NCBI RefSeq assembly: GCF_000284315.1
Contig: NC_017094.1
Location: forward strand, 1,705,486-1,769,485
Direction: 5' to 3'
From: Leptospirillum ferrooxidans C2-3
GTDB taxonomy: Bacteria > Nitrospirota > Leptospirillia > Leptospirillales > Leptospirillaceae
DNA: 64,000 nucleotides
Positions 9,881 through 19,145 of this stretch are shown here, piece by piece; the first letter of the stretch is position 1, and every line of letters begins with the position of its first letter. The translations under genes were made by a program, and so were the position numbers. Below the pieces are notes generated by a model. The model was not told the DNA's origin and did no database searches. It saw only the letters and a program-made list of their open reading frames with translations.

Positions 9881-10183
9881 CTACAACTTCAATATATTGA
9901 AGTCATCGATGTTAACGCTGCCTTTAAGACGGAATAAGGAGATAATAATTCCTAATCCAATAGCCACTTCTGCAGCCGCGACTGTGATCACAAAAAAGAC
10001 AAGGATTTGGGCATCAATAACATGTTGATATTTACTAAATGCTACAAAGTTCACGTTGACAGCATTGAGCATGATTTCAATACAAAGAAGTACGACCAAA
10101 GTATTCCGTCTGACAAGTACACCAATAAGACCTATTAGAAAAAGAGCAGAACTCAATCCTACATACCATGACAAAGGAACCAT
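9881..10183 (-). CDS. nuoK: NADH-quinone oxidoreductase subunit K
   Basis: A 100-residue protein with three membrane helices, the standard NuoK size. The segment VVLLCIEIMLNAVNVNFVAF carries one of the two buried glutamates of the membrane-arm charge relay, and VTVAAAEVAIGLGIIISLFR carries the other. The start ATG has GGGGGAG upstream at normal spacing. It lies about 80 bases after nuoJ, a slightly larger gap than most in this operon. Confidence 0.96.
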   Translation of the reverse strand: MVPLSWYVGLSSALFLIGLIGVLVRRNTLVVLLCIEIMLNAVNVNFVAFSKYQHVIDAQILVFFVITVAAAEVAIGLGIIISLFRLKGSVNIDDFNILKL

Positions 10184-10265
10184 TTGACAAACTCCCCCTA
10201 TTACAGGAATAAAGCACTACCCTTGATTCATTAAGGATTCTTTCGGCAGCTACTATACATGAATA

Positions 10266-10775
10266 TCACCGGAACTTCAGCTTCCCCTTAGCCATGACGA
10301 TTGCTCCCACAAGGGCAATAAGAAGGACAAGGGAGGCAATCTCAAACGGAAACAGGTATTTAGTGTATAGAACCATACCAATCATCTCCGTATTACCAAG
10401 AGGCTGAACACCTGGCTGTGGAACAGGAGGAAGTTCGGGATAGAAATGGGTCCGGGAAATGAGGAAAGCGACTTCTATTGCGGCGACAACAGCAGCGCCA
10501 AAAACAATAGGCGACTGCTTTTGCAAAACACGTCCCTGAGTCTGGACGTTTAATAACATGACAACAAAAATGTAGAGAACCAGAATGGCGCCTGCGTAGA
10601 CCAACAACTGTACCCCGGCAAGAAACTCAGCCTCAAGGATGATATAAAGCCCTGCTACGTGGGCAAACATGGATAACAAAGACATTGCAGAGTACAAAGG
10701 GTTTTTAAAAATAACTACCATCAGGGCTGAAAGCAGGATGGCTCCTCCAAAATAAACAAAAGACAATATTTCCAT
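10266..10775 (-). CDS. nuoJ: NADH-quinone oxidoreductase subunit J
   Basis: A protein of 169 residues with five membrane helices, matching NuoJ. The PLYSAMSLLSMFAHVAGLYIILEAEFLA segment (described here as residues about 25-52) is the family signature, and a GAILVLYIFVVMLLN helix carries the pi-bulge region. An in-frame ATG exists 29 codons earlier, but the ATG at 10775 has a strong AGGAGG ten bases upstream and begins with the expected MEILSFVYFGGAIL. I therefore prefer the shorter form. This start overlaps the extreme end of nuoI, so the two are probably translationally coupled. Confidence 0.95.
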   Translation of the reverse strand: MEILSFVYFGGAILLSALMVVIFKNPLYSAMSLLSMFAHVAGLYIILEAEFLAGVQLLVYAGAILVLYIFVVMLLNVQTQGRVLQKQSPIVFGAAVVAAIEVAFLISRTHFYPELPPVPQPGVQPLGNTEMIGMVLYTKYLFPFEIASLVLLIALVGAIVMAKGKLKFR

Positions 10776-10783
10776 GCTTTGAA

Positions 10784-11344
10784 TCAACCTCCTGATTTGA
10801 CTGATGGAATCGGTGGGAAGTGATATCTTCCCTCTTCTTTTCCGGAATTTTCGGCTTCCCACATGTTTTTAAACTTTAAATATTCAACAGAATCTTGCTC
10901 GCATTTATCACCAAGGGTCAATAACTGTTCTTTGGAGTAGATTAATCCTTCCCTTGTGAAAGAAGAATGAGCATACTCCTTAGTCATTGCCAATGCGTTC
11001 ACTGGACAGGCCACCACACAAAAACCACAAAATATACATCGCGTAAAGTCCAACGTATATTCTTTTGCGTAACGTCTGTCTGGAAATTCTGGGTGAATAT
11101 CACCGACTACTGAGATCGCTTTGGCTGGACAGATAGCTTCACATAAATCACATCCCACGCATCTTTCTTGTTCATTTTCATAGCGTCGCTGGACAATGAA
11201 TCCCCTATACCCATCGGGGAGAGTTAATTTTTCATGCGGATATTGTAATGTAACCGCTTTTTTGAACATATGCCGAAATGTCAGTTTGAGGCCAGACATA
11301 ATTTCCCCAAACATGATCGTATTCAGAAAATTTTTAATTCCCAT
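10784..11344 (-). CDS. nuoI: NADH-quinone oxidoreductase subunit I (two [4Fe-4S] ferredoxin subunit)
   Basis: A protein of 186 residues when started at the ATG at 11344, which has TAGGAG five bases upstream. A longer reading would overlap nuoH by about 75 bases and adds no homologous sequence. Two ferredoxin motifs are visible, CVGCDLCEAICP and CIFCGFCVVACP; they bind clusters N6a and N6b that lead electrons from NuoG toward N2 in NuoB. The N-terminus carries the amphipathic region that attaches it to the membrane arm. The gene lies 29 bases after nuoH. Confidence 0.96.
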   Translation of the reverse strand: MGIKNFLNTIMFGEIMSGLKLTFRHMFKKAVTLQYPHEKLTLPDGYRGFIVQRRYENEQERCVGCDLCEAICPAKAISVVGDIHPEFPDRRYAKEYTLDFTRCIFCGFCVVACPVNALAMTKEYAHSSFTREGLIYSKEQLLTLGDKCEQDSVEYLKFKNMWEAENSGKEEGRYHFPPIPSVKSGG

Positions 11345-11373
11345 ATGAACTCCTACGGTCTCTCGACCAGATA

Positions 11374-12387
11374 TCAATGACGGATCGCGTAAACGACAAA
11401 AGCAGTGACGATAACATTCGCAAACGAGAGCGGAAGCATGATTTTCCACCCAAACTTCATAAGCTGATCATATCGCAATCGAGGCAATGTTGCCCGGATC
11501 CAAAAGAAGAAGAAGAGAAAAAAGTAGATTTTTAACATGAACCAGATAACAGGTGGGACAAAATCAAGCATTGGTAATGGAGATCCCCATCCGCCCAGGA
11601 ATAAAACTGTGGCAACACACGACACCACAATCATATTGGCATATTCAGCTAAATAATATAAGGAAAAACGCATTCCAGAATATTCCGTAAAAAAGCCGGC
11701 AACAAGTTCTGATTCTGCTTCAGGCAGATCAAAAGGAGTTCGGTTTGTTTCTGCAATACCTGAGATCAGGTAAATGACAAAGGCTATAATCTGAGGAAAA
11801 ATGTACCAATGCCAAAAACCTCCTTGTTGTGCTTTTTCAATCTGAACAAGTGAAAGGGATCCTCCCAAGATCAATACACCAATAATGCTCATTCCCGCAT
11901 TCAACTCATAACTGATGACCTGCGCCGCTGACCTCAGTGCTCCCATGATGGAATACTTGCTATTGGAAGCCCAACCACCAAGAAGGATCCCGTAAGCACC
12001 AATAGATGAAAGAGCAAGGATATAAATCATTCCGATATTGATATCCGTAAGGTAAGGATGAGTTGTAATTCCGCCAAAGTGAAATGAGTCTCTACCAAAA
12101 GGAATCACTGCGAATGATAAAATAGCCGGGACAAGGGATATAATTGGTGCAATTTTAAAAATGGCCTTATTGGCTTCCTGAGGAATAATGTCTTCTTTCG
12201 AAACCAATTTGATTCCATCAGCCAAAGGCTGGAGTAAGCCCCATGGACCCACTTCCATCGGTCCAAGCCTGTCCTGCATAAAACTTAAAACCTTTCTTTC
12301 CAGATAGGTCAAATATGCAACCATCGTCAAAACCACAAACAATAACCCGGCAATAACGACAACAGCAGCTAAAATATCATTCAGCAA
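11374..12387 (-). CDS. nuoH: NADH-quinone oxidoreductase subunit H
   Basis: A 337-residue membrane protein with eight or nine helices that joins the peripheral and membrane arms and contributes to the quinone site. Conserved pieces include YLERKVLSFMQDRLGPMEVG near the N-terminus and AETNRTPFDLPEAESELVAG, the acidic loop that is the family hallmark. The start is a TTG at 12387 with AAGGAAG six to eight bases upstream; no better ATG begins the frame before the first helix. It lies 73 bases after nuoG. Confidence 0.96.
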   Translation of the reverse strand: MLNDILAAVVVIAGLLFVVLTMVAYLTYLERKVLSFMQDRLGPMEVGPWGLLQPLADGIKLVSKEDIIPQEANKAIFKIAPIISLVPAILSFAVIPFGRDSFHFGGITTHPYLTDINIGMIYILALSSIGAYGILLGGWASNSKYSIMGALRSAAQVISYELNAGMSIIGVLILGGSLSLVQIEKAQQGGFWHWYIFPQIIAFVIYLISGIAETNRTPFDLPEAESELVAGFFTEYSGMRFSLYYLAEYANMIVVSCVATVLFLGGWGSPLPMLDFVPPVIWFMLKIYFFLFFFFWIRATLPRLRYDQLMKFGWKIMLPLSFANVIVTAFVVYAIRH

Positions 12388-12460
12388 AGGACTTCCTTTC
12401 CAAGAAAAACGAAACGGAGAGTATGAAAAAACATTTCAACTACATTAAGAAGAGGCCAGA

Positions 12461-15106
12461 TTACTCAATTTTTTTCAAGGTTACCCTGGTCCGCAACATT
12501 GTTACCGTATGACAAGGGCCTGAGTAGTTCATTTCACCAGGGAACAGTGATAACAAATCAGGAGAAACAAAATGGTATGGTACCTGCAACTCATTTTCAG
12601 TCACACCTGAAGTCAGTTCGACCGGAATGGTACAAGTGCCATATTTGTTTTCAATAAGCACTAACTCATTCTTTTTGATCTTCAGTTTTTTGGCAGTCTG
12701 ACGATTGATTCGGAGAGAAGCTGCAGACTTCATTTTCATGAGGCTTGGATCAAGAAGAGTCATCTTTCCGGAATGAAAAAGAGACTTGTTAAGTGCCAAT
12801 ACAAATTCTCCCTCTCCTGAAATATTCTCAGGAAGAATTGGTGAATGGGCTGACGAAGCTTCTTTGTGATTGGAATGCATTTTTTGGGAAACAGTATTTC
12901 TGTCTGCCTTATGAGGAGGCTGAGGGGTCTGTGTGGGTAGGATCAGATTTCCCGTTGGGCCCATAAAATGTTCCCCATTGCGTGTCGAAGGAGAAAGATC
13001 AGGCATCAATGTGAAAATTTCTTTTGAAATTTCGCTGGTTGATCCATTCGATAATGGATGGCCCATACTCTCGGAAAGTCGAGAAACGATTTCACCATCA
13101 GACAGAGATTCGCCCCAATAAGTCATGGCAGGGCTAAGAGATTGGACGAACCCTTCAACACTAACAACATGTCCAGCTCGTTCGTATGAAGAAGCAGCCG
13201 GCAAAAGATAATGAGCTTGATCAGAGAGACTTGTCTGAAATAAATCTATTGAAACAATTAACTCCAGTTTCGCCAGAATTTCATGAACACCAGAATGAGG
13301 TGAAAAATGGGTTAAGGGATTTTCCCCGAAAGAAATGAGTCCCTTGATATTTCCTGCATTGATTCCCTCGAGAATCTCCTTTAAGCCGCCACCTTTCCCA
13401 TAAGACAGGTGATCGCCCCAGGTTGATTCCCATTTCTTCTTACATTCGGAGTCTTGTGAATCCAACAAGCCCGGAAGCCATTCATATGTCGCTCCCATCA
13501 TAAGAACACCTAGATCGTTCCCAACTTCTGGCAGAGGAAGAATTCCACAACCTTCTTTCTCGACCCAACCCAAAGATTGAACCATCCGGAGCAAATTCTC
13601 CATCGCTGCATAGGCAGACTGAATTCGATGGAATACTCTCCCAGTGATAATGATTCCTGTCTGAGCTTCTCTCAGATCCTGAACTAAGCGGGTATAAGCC
13701 TGAGGATCAACATTAAATGACTTGAAGAGCTCTTCTTTTCTGGAAAGAAAATCAGGATGCCTATGTGCCTCTTGAGAAGAAATCTCCTCAGACAAAATCC
13801 AAGCAAATAAGCCTTCGCCACCAGGCAACACTCGAATGTGGTCTTTGGCTCTAGATGTTATCGAAACAGACTCGGAGCCCACATAATACATTCGAGATTT
13901 TTCTTTCCTAACAGCTCTCTTTAGAAACAGTCCAGTAATATTTGACTCTGAAGTCGGGTCAGCTCCGATCACGAGAATGACTTTTGCTTTCAATAGATCC
14001 TGATGATCAACCATTGGCCTCAATGTACCAGTTGCTTTTCCGATGGGATAAGCAGCATTCATGAATCCATAGCGAGCACCCGAATCAATATAATTGGATC
14101 GCAAAACTCGGCGGGAGAACCCTTGGATCAAGTAGGCATCTTCCATGGGGATTCTTGGGGAAACCAGGGTGGCGATTCGATCTGGTCCTACCCTAACAAT
14201 AGAGCTTAGTTTTTCAGCCAGTTCTGGAATGACTGAATCCCATTCAGTGGGTACCAAACGAGAGAAAGACCTTGCATAAGGTTTGTCTAGTCGTTCGGTA
14301 GACTGCACATGAGAAAAACCGAATCGTCCAATTGCACAGAGAGAGCCCTCATTCGGCCCCTCTCCTTCGGAAGAAGTGACTCTGATGATGGCTTCTTTCT
14401 CGGTTTCTACATTCATCTGGCAACCTGATGCGCAATAAGTACAGGTTGTCTTTGTTTTCTCGAGCTGCCATGGACGATATTGATACCGGACAAACTTATC
14501 GGTAATGGCTCCTGTTGGACACACTTCCAAGCAATCCCCGCAAAATTCGCAATCCAGCTTTTTGCCGAGAGGAGGACCTATAACTGTGTCAAATCCACGA
14601 TTGATGAATCCAATGGCATGTACATCCTGAACCTCATCACAAATCCTTACGCATTTTCCACAGAGGATACAGCGATTCGAGTTAAAAACAAGCACATCAC
14701 TTTTAATATCTTCCACTTCATCATTTCGATGCGATTCGAAACGAGAATCACTCGCTCCGTAAGAAAATGACATATTTTGAAGCGGGCATTCTCCTCCGCA
14801 GTCACAAACAGGGCAATCCAGCGGATGATGGAGCAACAGTAGCTCAAGATTTGTTTTTCTGGCATCAGCAACCTTCGCTGACTCGGTCAGAATGCGCATC
14901 CCATCAGAAACGGGCGTCACACAGGACATGACAACCCGCTTGGAATCCTCTAGTTCCACTGCGCAAATTCGGCACGAACCGGCAGGATCCATCCTCGGAT
15001 GGTAACAAAAAGTGGGAATGGAAATACCCGCTTTTTCCGCAGCCTTCAATATTGTTGAGGTTGCATCAACCTCAACCTCAACCCCATTTACAAATACTTT
15101 AACCAT
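12461..15106 (-). CDS. nuoG: NADH-quinone oxidoreductase subunit G (iron-sulfur, molybdopterin-fold)
   Basis: A protein of about 881 residues from the ATG at 15106, which has GGGGGAG upstream. The N-terminal [2Fe-2S] ferredoxin domain has Cys34, Cys45, Cys48 and Cys62. The His-Cys3 cluster (His94, Cys98, Cys101, Cys107) follows, then two [4Fe-4S] motifs at Cys146-149-152-156 and Cys186-189-192-196. A further TCTYCASGCQM motif with a later Cys in GSLC is the site for the off-path N7 cluster, which many complex I enzymes lack. The remainder is a degenerate molybdopterin-oxidoreductase fold with a C-terminal dinucleotide-binding-like beta barrel. An upstream in-frame ATG at 15220 would overlap nuoF and is unlikely. 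Confidence 0.95.
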   Translation of the reverse strand: MVKVFVNGVEVEVDATSTILKAAEKAGISIPTFCYHPRMDPAGSCRICAVELEDSKRVVMSCVTPVSDGMRILTESAKVADARKTNLELLLLHHPLDCPVCDCGGECPLQNMSFSYGASDSRFESHRNDEVEDIKSDVLVFNSNRCILCGKCVRICDEVQDVHAIGFINRGFDTVIGPPLGKKLDCEFCGDCLEVCPTGAITDKFVRYQYRPWQLEKTKTTCTYCASGCQMNVETEKEAIIRVTSSEGEGPNEGSLCAIGRFGFSHVQSTERLDKPYARSFSRLVPTEWDSVIPELAEKLSSIVRVGPDRIATLVSPRIPMEDAYLIQGFSRRVLRSNYIDSGARYGFMNAAYPIGKATGTLRPMVDHQDLLKAKVILVIGADPTSESNITGLFLKRAVRKEKSRMYYVGSESVSITSRAKDHIRVLPGGEGLFAWILSEEISSQEAHRHPDFLSRKEELFKSFNVDPQAYTRLVQDLREAQTGIIITGRVFHRIQSAYAAMENLLRMVQSLGWVEKEGCGILPLPEVGNDLGVLMMGATYEWLPGLLDSQDSECKKKWESTWGDHLSYGKGGGLKEILEGINAGNIKGLISFGENPLTHFSPHSGVHEILAKLELIVSIDLFQTSLSDQAHYLLPAASSYERAGHVVSVEGFVQSLSPAMTYWGESLSDGEIVSRLSESMGHPLSNGSTSEISKEIFTLMPDLSPSTRNGEHFMGPTGNLILPTQTPQPPHKADRNTVSQKMHSNHKEASSAHSPILPENISGEGEFVLALNKSLFHSGKMTLLDPSLMKMKSAASLRINRQTAKKLKIKKNELVLIENKYGTCTIPVELTSGVTENELQVPYHFVSPDLLSLFPGEMNYSGPCHTVTMLRTRVTLKKIE

Positions 15107-15137
15107 CACTGAGAACTCCCCCGGAAGGCTTTTCGCC

Positions 15138-16991
15138 CTAAATAATAGCCCTGAATTTGCAGGCATCAACACAAGCCTTGCAGCGAATGCATGTAGTGAG
15201 ATCGATATGAGCAACCTCACCTTTTTCCCATGTCACCGATCCGGATGGACACACTGGTTCACAAAGTCCACAGGTCGTACAATCTTCTTCAATGACCACA
15301 TATTTGATGAGATCATTGCATACTGTTCCGGGGCAACGCTTATCTCGAATATGCGCCTCGTACTCGTCACGGAAATATCTGATGGTCGAAAGAACCGGAT
15401 TAGGCGCAGCTCCTCCAAGTCCACATAGGGAATTGGACTTGATATACATGGAAAGGCGAACAAGTTCATCAAGATCCCCTTCCTGGCCTTTTCCCTCAGT
15501 AATTCTGGTCAGGATGTCGAGCATGATCTTTGAACCAACCCTGCAGGGAGTACATTCACCACATGATTCATCCTGAGTGAACTTTAGGAAGAATTTGGCT
15601 GTATCCACGATACAGGCCGCTTCGTCCATAATCACAATTCCGCCCGATCCCATAATGGCACCAGCAGAAACAACATTTTCAAAATCAACAGGAGTGTCAA
15701 GGCCACTTGTGGGAATACAACCACCTGAAGGCCCTCCTAACTGGGCCGCCTTGAACGGAATTTTCTTTTCAACCATTCCGCCACCAATGGAGAAAACAAT
15801 TTCTCTCAGCGGGGTTCCTGCAGGAACTTCGATCAAACCGGTGTTTTTAATTGAACCGGTCAGAGCAAAAGTCTTCGTCCCCTTGGTCTTCTCACTACCG
15901 TATGAGGCATACCAATCGCCACCGCCAAGAATAATATGGCCAATATTTGCCAATGTCTCAACATTATTGATAACGGAAGGCTTCCCCCAAACTCCTTTTT
16001 GGGCTGGAAATGGAGGTTTTGGCCAAGGCATTCCACGCTCTCCCATTAAAGAGGCTAAGAGAGCCGTTTCCTCACCACAAACATAAGCGCCCGCTCCCTC
16101 CTTGATTTCGAGGTCAAAAGACAAATCTGATCCCAGAATATTTTCCCCAAGAAAGTTTCTTTCTCTGGCATCATTGATCGCTTTCTGCAAACGCTTGATC
16201 GCAAGCGGATATTCAGCGCGACAATATATATATCCTTTTTTGGCATGTCCAACGGCAAAGGAAGCAAGGATCATACCTTCTATCACGGAATGAGGGTCAC
16301 CCTCCAGAACGGAGCGATCCATAAAAGCACCAGGATCACCTTCATCAGCATTACAAACTACGTATTTTTCTGGACCGGGAGATTTACGCGTCAGGTTCCA
16401 CTTCATTCCTGTAGGGAAACCGCCGCCGCCCCGCCCACGCAATCCTGACTTCGTAACCTCATCAATAACCTGTTCCGGGGTCATTGATGAAAGGACTTTC
16501 TTCAAGGCCTTGTACCCATCCATTGCGATATAATCGTCAATGCTCAACGGATCGATCATTCCGCATCGTTTCGAAACGATCTTGACCTGCCCCTTGAAAA
16601 AAGGAATTTCCTGCATCATGGGAAGACCAGCAAAAGCTTCTGCCCCAGGTATGGAAATCTGGCAAACAGCATATTTTTTTGCAAACTCATTTTTGTTGAA
16701 ATGTGCATCAAGAATTTGAGTCAGGGTATTTGGCTTGACATTACGATAAGAGACCCTGTTTTTACCTGGCATTGTAATGTCAACCAGCGGCTCATTGTGG
16801 CACATACCAATACACCCGGTGGGCACAACCTTCACTGCCAAATTTCTGGAAGCTACCTCTTTGAGAATTAATTCATGTAAAGCCTTCGCCCCTGATGCCA
16901 AGCCACATGTAGCCATTCCTATATGAATGACTGGCAGGGAAGACTGCTCTTCTAAATGTAGAGAAGAATCTTCAAGCACCTCGGTTAACAT
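15138..16991 (-). CDS. nuoF: NuoF-type NADH-binding flavoprotein with extra N- and C-terminal iron-sulfur domains
   Basis: A protein of 617 residues, far longer than the usual NuoF of about 430-450. Residues about 20-100 form a thioredoxin-like ferredoxin module (MATCGLASGA, then PTGCIGMCHNEP). The central part is canonical: GLRGRGGGGFPTGMKW binds FMN and NADH, CNADEGDPGAFMDR follows, and ESCGECTPCRVG with a later SLCGLG binds [4Fe-4S] N3. The C-terminus adds a two-cluster ferredoxin (CTTCGLCEPVCP and CIRCKACVDACK). This layout is that of HydB/HndC-like flavoproteins of NAD(P)-linked and electron-bifurcating hydrogenases, yet it sits in a full complex I operon between nuoE and nuoG. A tight hairpin precedes its ribosome site. 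Confidence 0.93.
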   Translation of the reverse strand: MLTEVLEDSSLHLEEQSSLPVIHIGMATCGLASGAKALHELILKEVASRNLAVKVVPTGCIGMCHNEPLVDITMPGKNRVSYRNVKPNTLTQILDAHFNKNEFAKKYAVCQISIPGAEAFAGLPMMQEIPFFKGQVKIVSKRCGMIDPLSIDDYIAMDGYKALKKVLSSMTPEQVIDEVTKSGLRGRGGGGFPTGMKWNLTRKSPGPEKYVVCNADEGDPGAFMDRSVLEGDPHSVIEGMILASFAVGHAKKGYIYCRAEYPLAIKRLQKAINDARERNFLGENILGSDLSFDLEIKEGAGAYVCGEETALLASLMGERGMPWPKPPFPAQKGVWGKPSVINNVETLANIGHIILGGGDWYASYGSEKTKGTKTFALTGSIKNTGLIEVPAGTPLREIVFSIGGGMVEKKIPFKAAQLGGPSGGCIPTSGLDTPVDFENVVSAGAIMGSGGIVIMDEAACIVDTAKFFLKFTQDESCGECTPCRVGSKIMLDILTRITEGKGQEGDLDELVRLSMYIKSNSLCGLGGAAPNPVLSTIRYFRDEYEAHIRDKRCPGTVCNDLIKYVVIEEDCTTCGLCEPVCPSGSVTWEKGEVAHIDLTTCIRCKACVDACKFRAII

Positions 16992-17008
16992 GACATCCTA
17001 CCCTCTCT

Positions 17009-17025
17009 CCCTGAAACATTCAGGG
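17009..17025 (-). repeat. Perfect inverted repeat just upstream of the nuoF ribosome site
   Basis: The arms CCCTGAA and TTCAGGG (7 bp, 3-base loop) form a tight hairpin in the nuoE-nuoF intergenic RNA. It ends directly beside the purine-rich GGGAGAGAGGG stretch that precedes the nuoF start at 16991. It has no following T-run, so it is not an intrinsic terminator. It could affect translation or mark an RNA processing point, but this is inference. Confidence 0.5.
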
Positions 17026-17122
17026 TCCAGATTTAAAATATATTTTTTGAATCTTCGGTTGACATTCTCTCTTTGAGCACAAATTCCATATTATCGACTC
17101 AAGGAAAAAAAGAATCTCCTTG

Positions 17123-17629
17123 TTAAGCCGATTCTGACGCAGACAAATGCTCTGACTCAAGATCCTTAATCAAGCCAAGCATTTTATCTGGAGAAAGTTT
17201 TCCATACGCGGTATCCGTTACCATGGCCATAGGCGCCAAAGCACAAGACCCCAAACAGGAAACTGGTTCCAAGGTAAAAAGCATATCTTCGGTGTTCTCT
17301 CCTGGCTCAATCTTTAACTCTTCCTTGACTTTATCAACCAGAAGCCCTGCACCTCTTACATGACAGGCCGTCCCTACACATATCTTGAGAACGTATTTGC
17401 CTCTTGGCTCCCGATAAAACTGGGAGTAAAAAGTCAATACGCCATACATCTTGCTTTTGGGAATCTCAAGATACTCACCTATCATATCCAGCGCATCAGC
17501 TGGAACATATCCATATTTTTCCTGGATTCTTTGTAAGATTTGAACGACGGTCCCTTCCCTGTTTCCGAATTCGTCGCACAAATTCTCAATAAAATCCTGA
17601 TCAACTTCTATATGTTTTGTCTGGCTCAT
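17123..17629 (-). CDS. nuoE: NADH-quinone oxidoreductase subunit E ([2Fe-2S], thioredoxin-like)
   Basis: A protein of about 168 residues. The N-terminal helical bundle contains GTVVQILQRIQEKYGYVP. It is followed by the thioredoxin-like domain, whose four ligands appear in CVGTACHVRGA (two Cys five apart) and CLGSCALAPM (two Cys four apart). These hold the N1a cluster. The frame is open 18 codons further upstream, but the ATG at 17629 has GAGGG seven bases upstream and begins just before the conserved helices. It lies about 140 bases after nuoD and about 130 before nuoF, the two loosest gaps in the operon core. Confidence 0.94.
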   Translation of the reverse strand: MSQTKHIEVDQDFIENLCDEFGNREGTVVQILQRIQEKYGYVPADALDMIGEYLEIPKSKMYGVLTFYSQFYREPRGKYVLKICVGTACHVRGAGLLVDKVKEELKIEPGENTEDMLFTLEPVSCLGSCALAPMAMVTDTAYGKLSPDKMLGLIKDLESEHLSASESA

Positions 17630-17771
17630 GTTCGAACCCTCAACTATGGGAATGCTCTCTCCCGAATTCATTTTCCGGAACAAAACCTTTCCGGGCTTGT
17701 CAGGAATATAACAACATTATTATCAGAGAACCTGATAACCTCGGACCCTGACGATCCGATTTCGGCAAAAT

Positions 17772-19055
17772 CTAACGGTCACATTCACCCATCACAATAT
17801 CAAGAGTACCAAATATCGTAACAATATCCGCCACCATATACCCCTTGGCCATATGATCCAGTGCGCCAATATGGATAAAGGAAGGCGCTCGGATTTTCAT
17901 CCGATAGGGCTTACCAGAACCATCACTGACAATATAAAATCCTAATTCGCCTTTAGGTGTTTCAGTACCGCAATAGGTATCCCCCGGAGGAACCTTGAAA
18001 CCTTGTACAACCAAGAGAAAATGATGGATCAAGGTTTCCATGTTATGCATCACCTTCCCTTTGTCCGGGAAAGTGATTTTATGATCATCTGTCAGAATCC
18101 TGCCGGGCGGTAACTTATCCAGACATTGCCGGATGATTTTCGAACTTTCCCGCATTTCTTCAATTCTGATCCAGTAACGATCGTAAACATCCCCATTTGT
18201 TCCAACAGGGACATTCCACTCCACTTGATCATACACCCCATAGGGCTCGTATTTTCTCAAGTCATAATCCACCCCAGAGCCACGTAGGCTCGGACCGGAT
18301 ACACCAAAATTGATTGCATCCTCACCTGTAATAACAGCAATGTTTTTAGTGCGGGCAAGCCAAATCCTGTTCGTTTCAAGAAGAATATTATATTCTTTAA
18401 TATTCCCCTCAAAAGCATCCAAAAACTTATAAAGTCGTGTAATAAATTCTTTGGGAAGATCTGCATCGACTCCTCCGACCCTATAGTAGTTGGATGTAAG
18501 CCTTGCGCCACAAATCATTTCAAACAAGTCAAGAAGCTCTTCTCTCTCCCTGAACGTATAAAAGAAAACGCTCATCGCACCAATATCCAATGCCTGAGTA
18601 CCAAGCCAAAAGAGATGGTTCACAATTCTCTGGACTTCTGCCACTATAGTCCGGATATATTCAGCTCTTTCCGGGACCTTGATTTCGAGCAATTTCTCCA
18701 CTGCTCGGACGAACGCATAATTATTCGCCATAGCAGAAACATAGTCGAGGCGATCAGTCATCGGAATAATTTGGTTATAAGTGCGATACTCTGCGATCTT
18801 CTCGGTTCCCCGGTGCAAATATCCTAGATCGGGAATGGAACGTTTGATTCTTTCTCCGTCAAGATCCAGGAGAACACGAAGAACACCGTGCGTACTTGGA
18901 TGCTGGGGACCCATATTCAAAAGAAATTGATCTGTCTGAATGGATGAGTCCAGATCATTCAAAACCGTCTGGCGCAGAGACGACAAAACCACTTCTCTCC
19001 GCCTGGTTTCTTCGATACGATCAGCTACCTTATCTACTACCTTTTCCTGCTCCAA
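17772..19055 (-). CDS. nuoD: NADH-quinone oxidoreductase subunit D (49-kDa-type)
   Basis: A 427-residue protein with the NuoD signature LLNMGPQHPSTHGVLR near residue 45 and the C-terminal IHIGALDHMAKGYMVADIVTIFGTLDIVMGECDR region (here about residues 394-427). It forms the quinone pocket with NuoB and is related to the [NiFe]-hydrogenase large subunit but lacks the metal-binding cysteines. The start is TTG at 19055, supported by GGGGAG nine bases upstream. nuoC and nuoD are separate genes here, unlike the fused form in enterobacteria. Confidence 0.96.
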   Translation of the reverse strand: MEQEKVVDKVADRIEETRRREVVLSSLRQTVLNDLDSSIQTDQFLLNMGPQHPSTHGVLRVLLDLDGERIKRSIPDLGYLHRGTEKIAEYRTYNQIIPMTDRLDYVSAMANNYAFVRAVEKLLEIKVPERAEYIRTIVAEVQRIVNHLFWLGTQALDIGAMSVFFYTFREREELLDLFEMICGARLTSNYYRVGGVDADLPKEFITRLYKFLDAFEGNIKEYNILLETNRIWLARTKNIAVITGEDAINFGVSGPSLRGSGVDYDLRKYEPYGVYDQVEWNVPVGTNGDVYDRYWIRIEEMRESSKIIRQCLDKLPPGRILTDDHKITFPDKGKVMHNMETLIHHFLLVVQGFKVPPGDTYCGTETPKGELGFYIVSDGSGKPYRMKIRAPSFIHIGALDHMAKGYMVADIVTIFGTLDIVMGECDR

Positions 19056-19145
19056 GGGCCGATACTCCCCTATCCATATTTGTTAAAACCAGACACGGAA
19101 ATCTCCAGAAAACCCCCTGGATCCGATCCATATCATCAATTCAAC

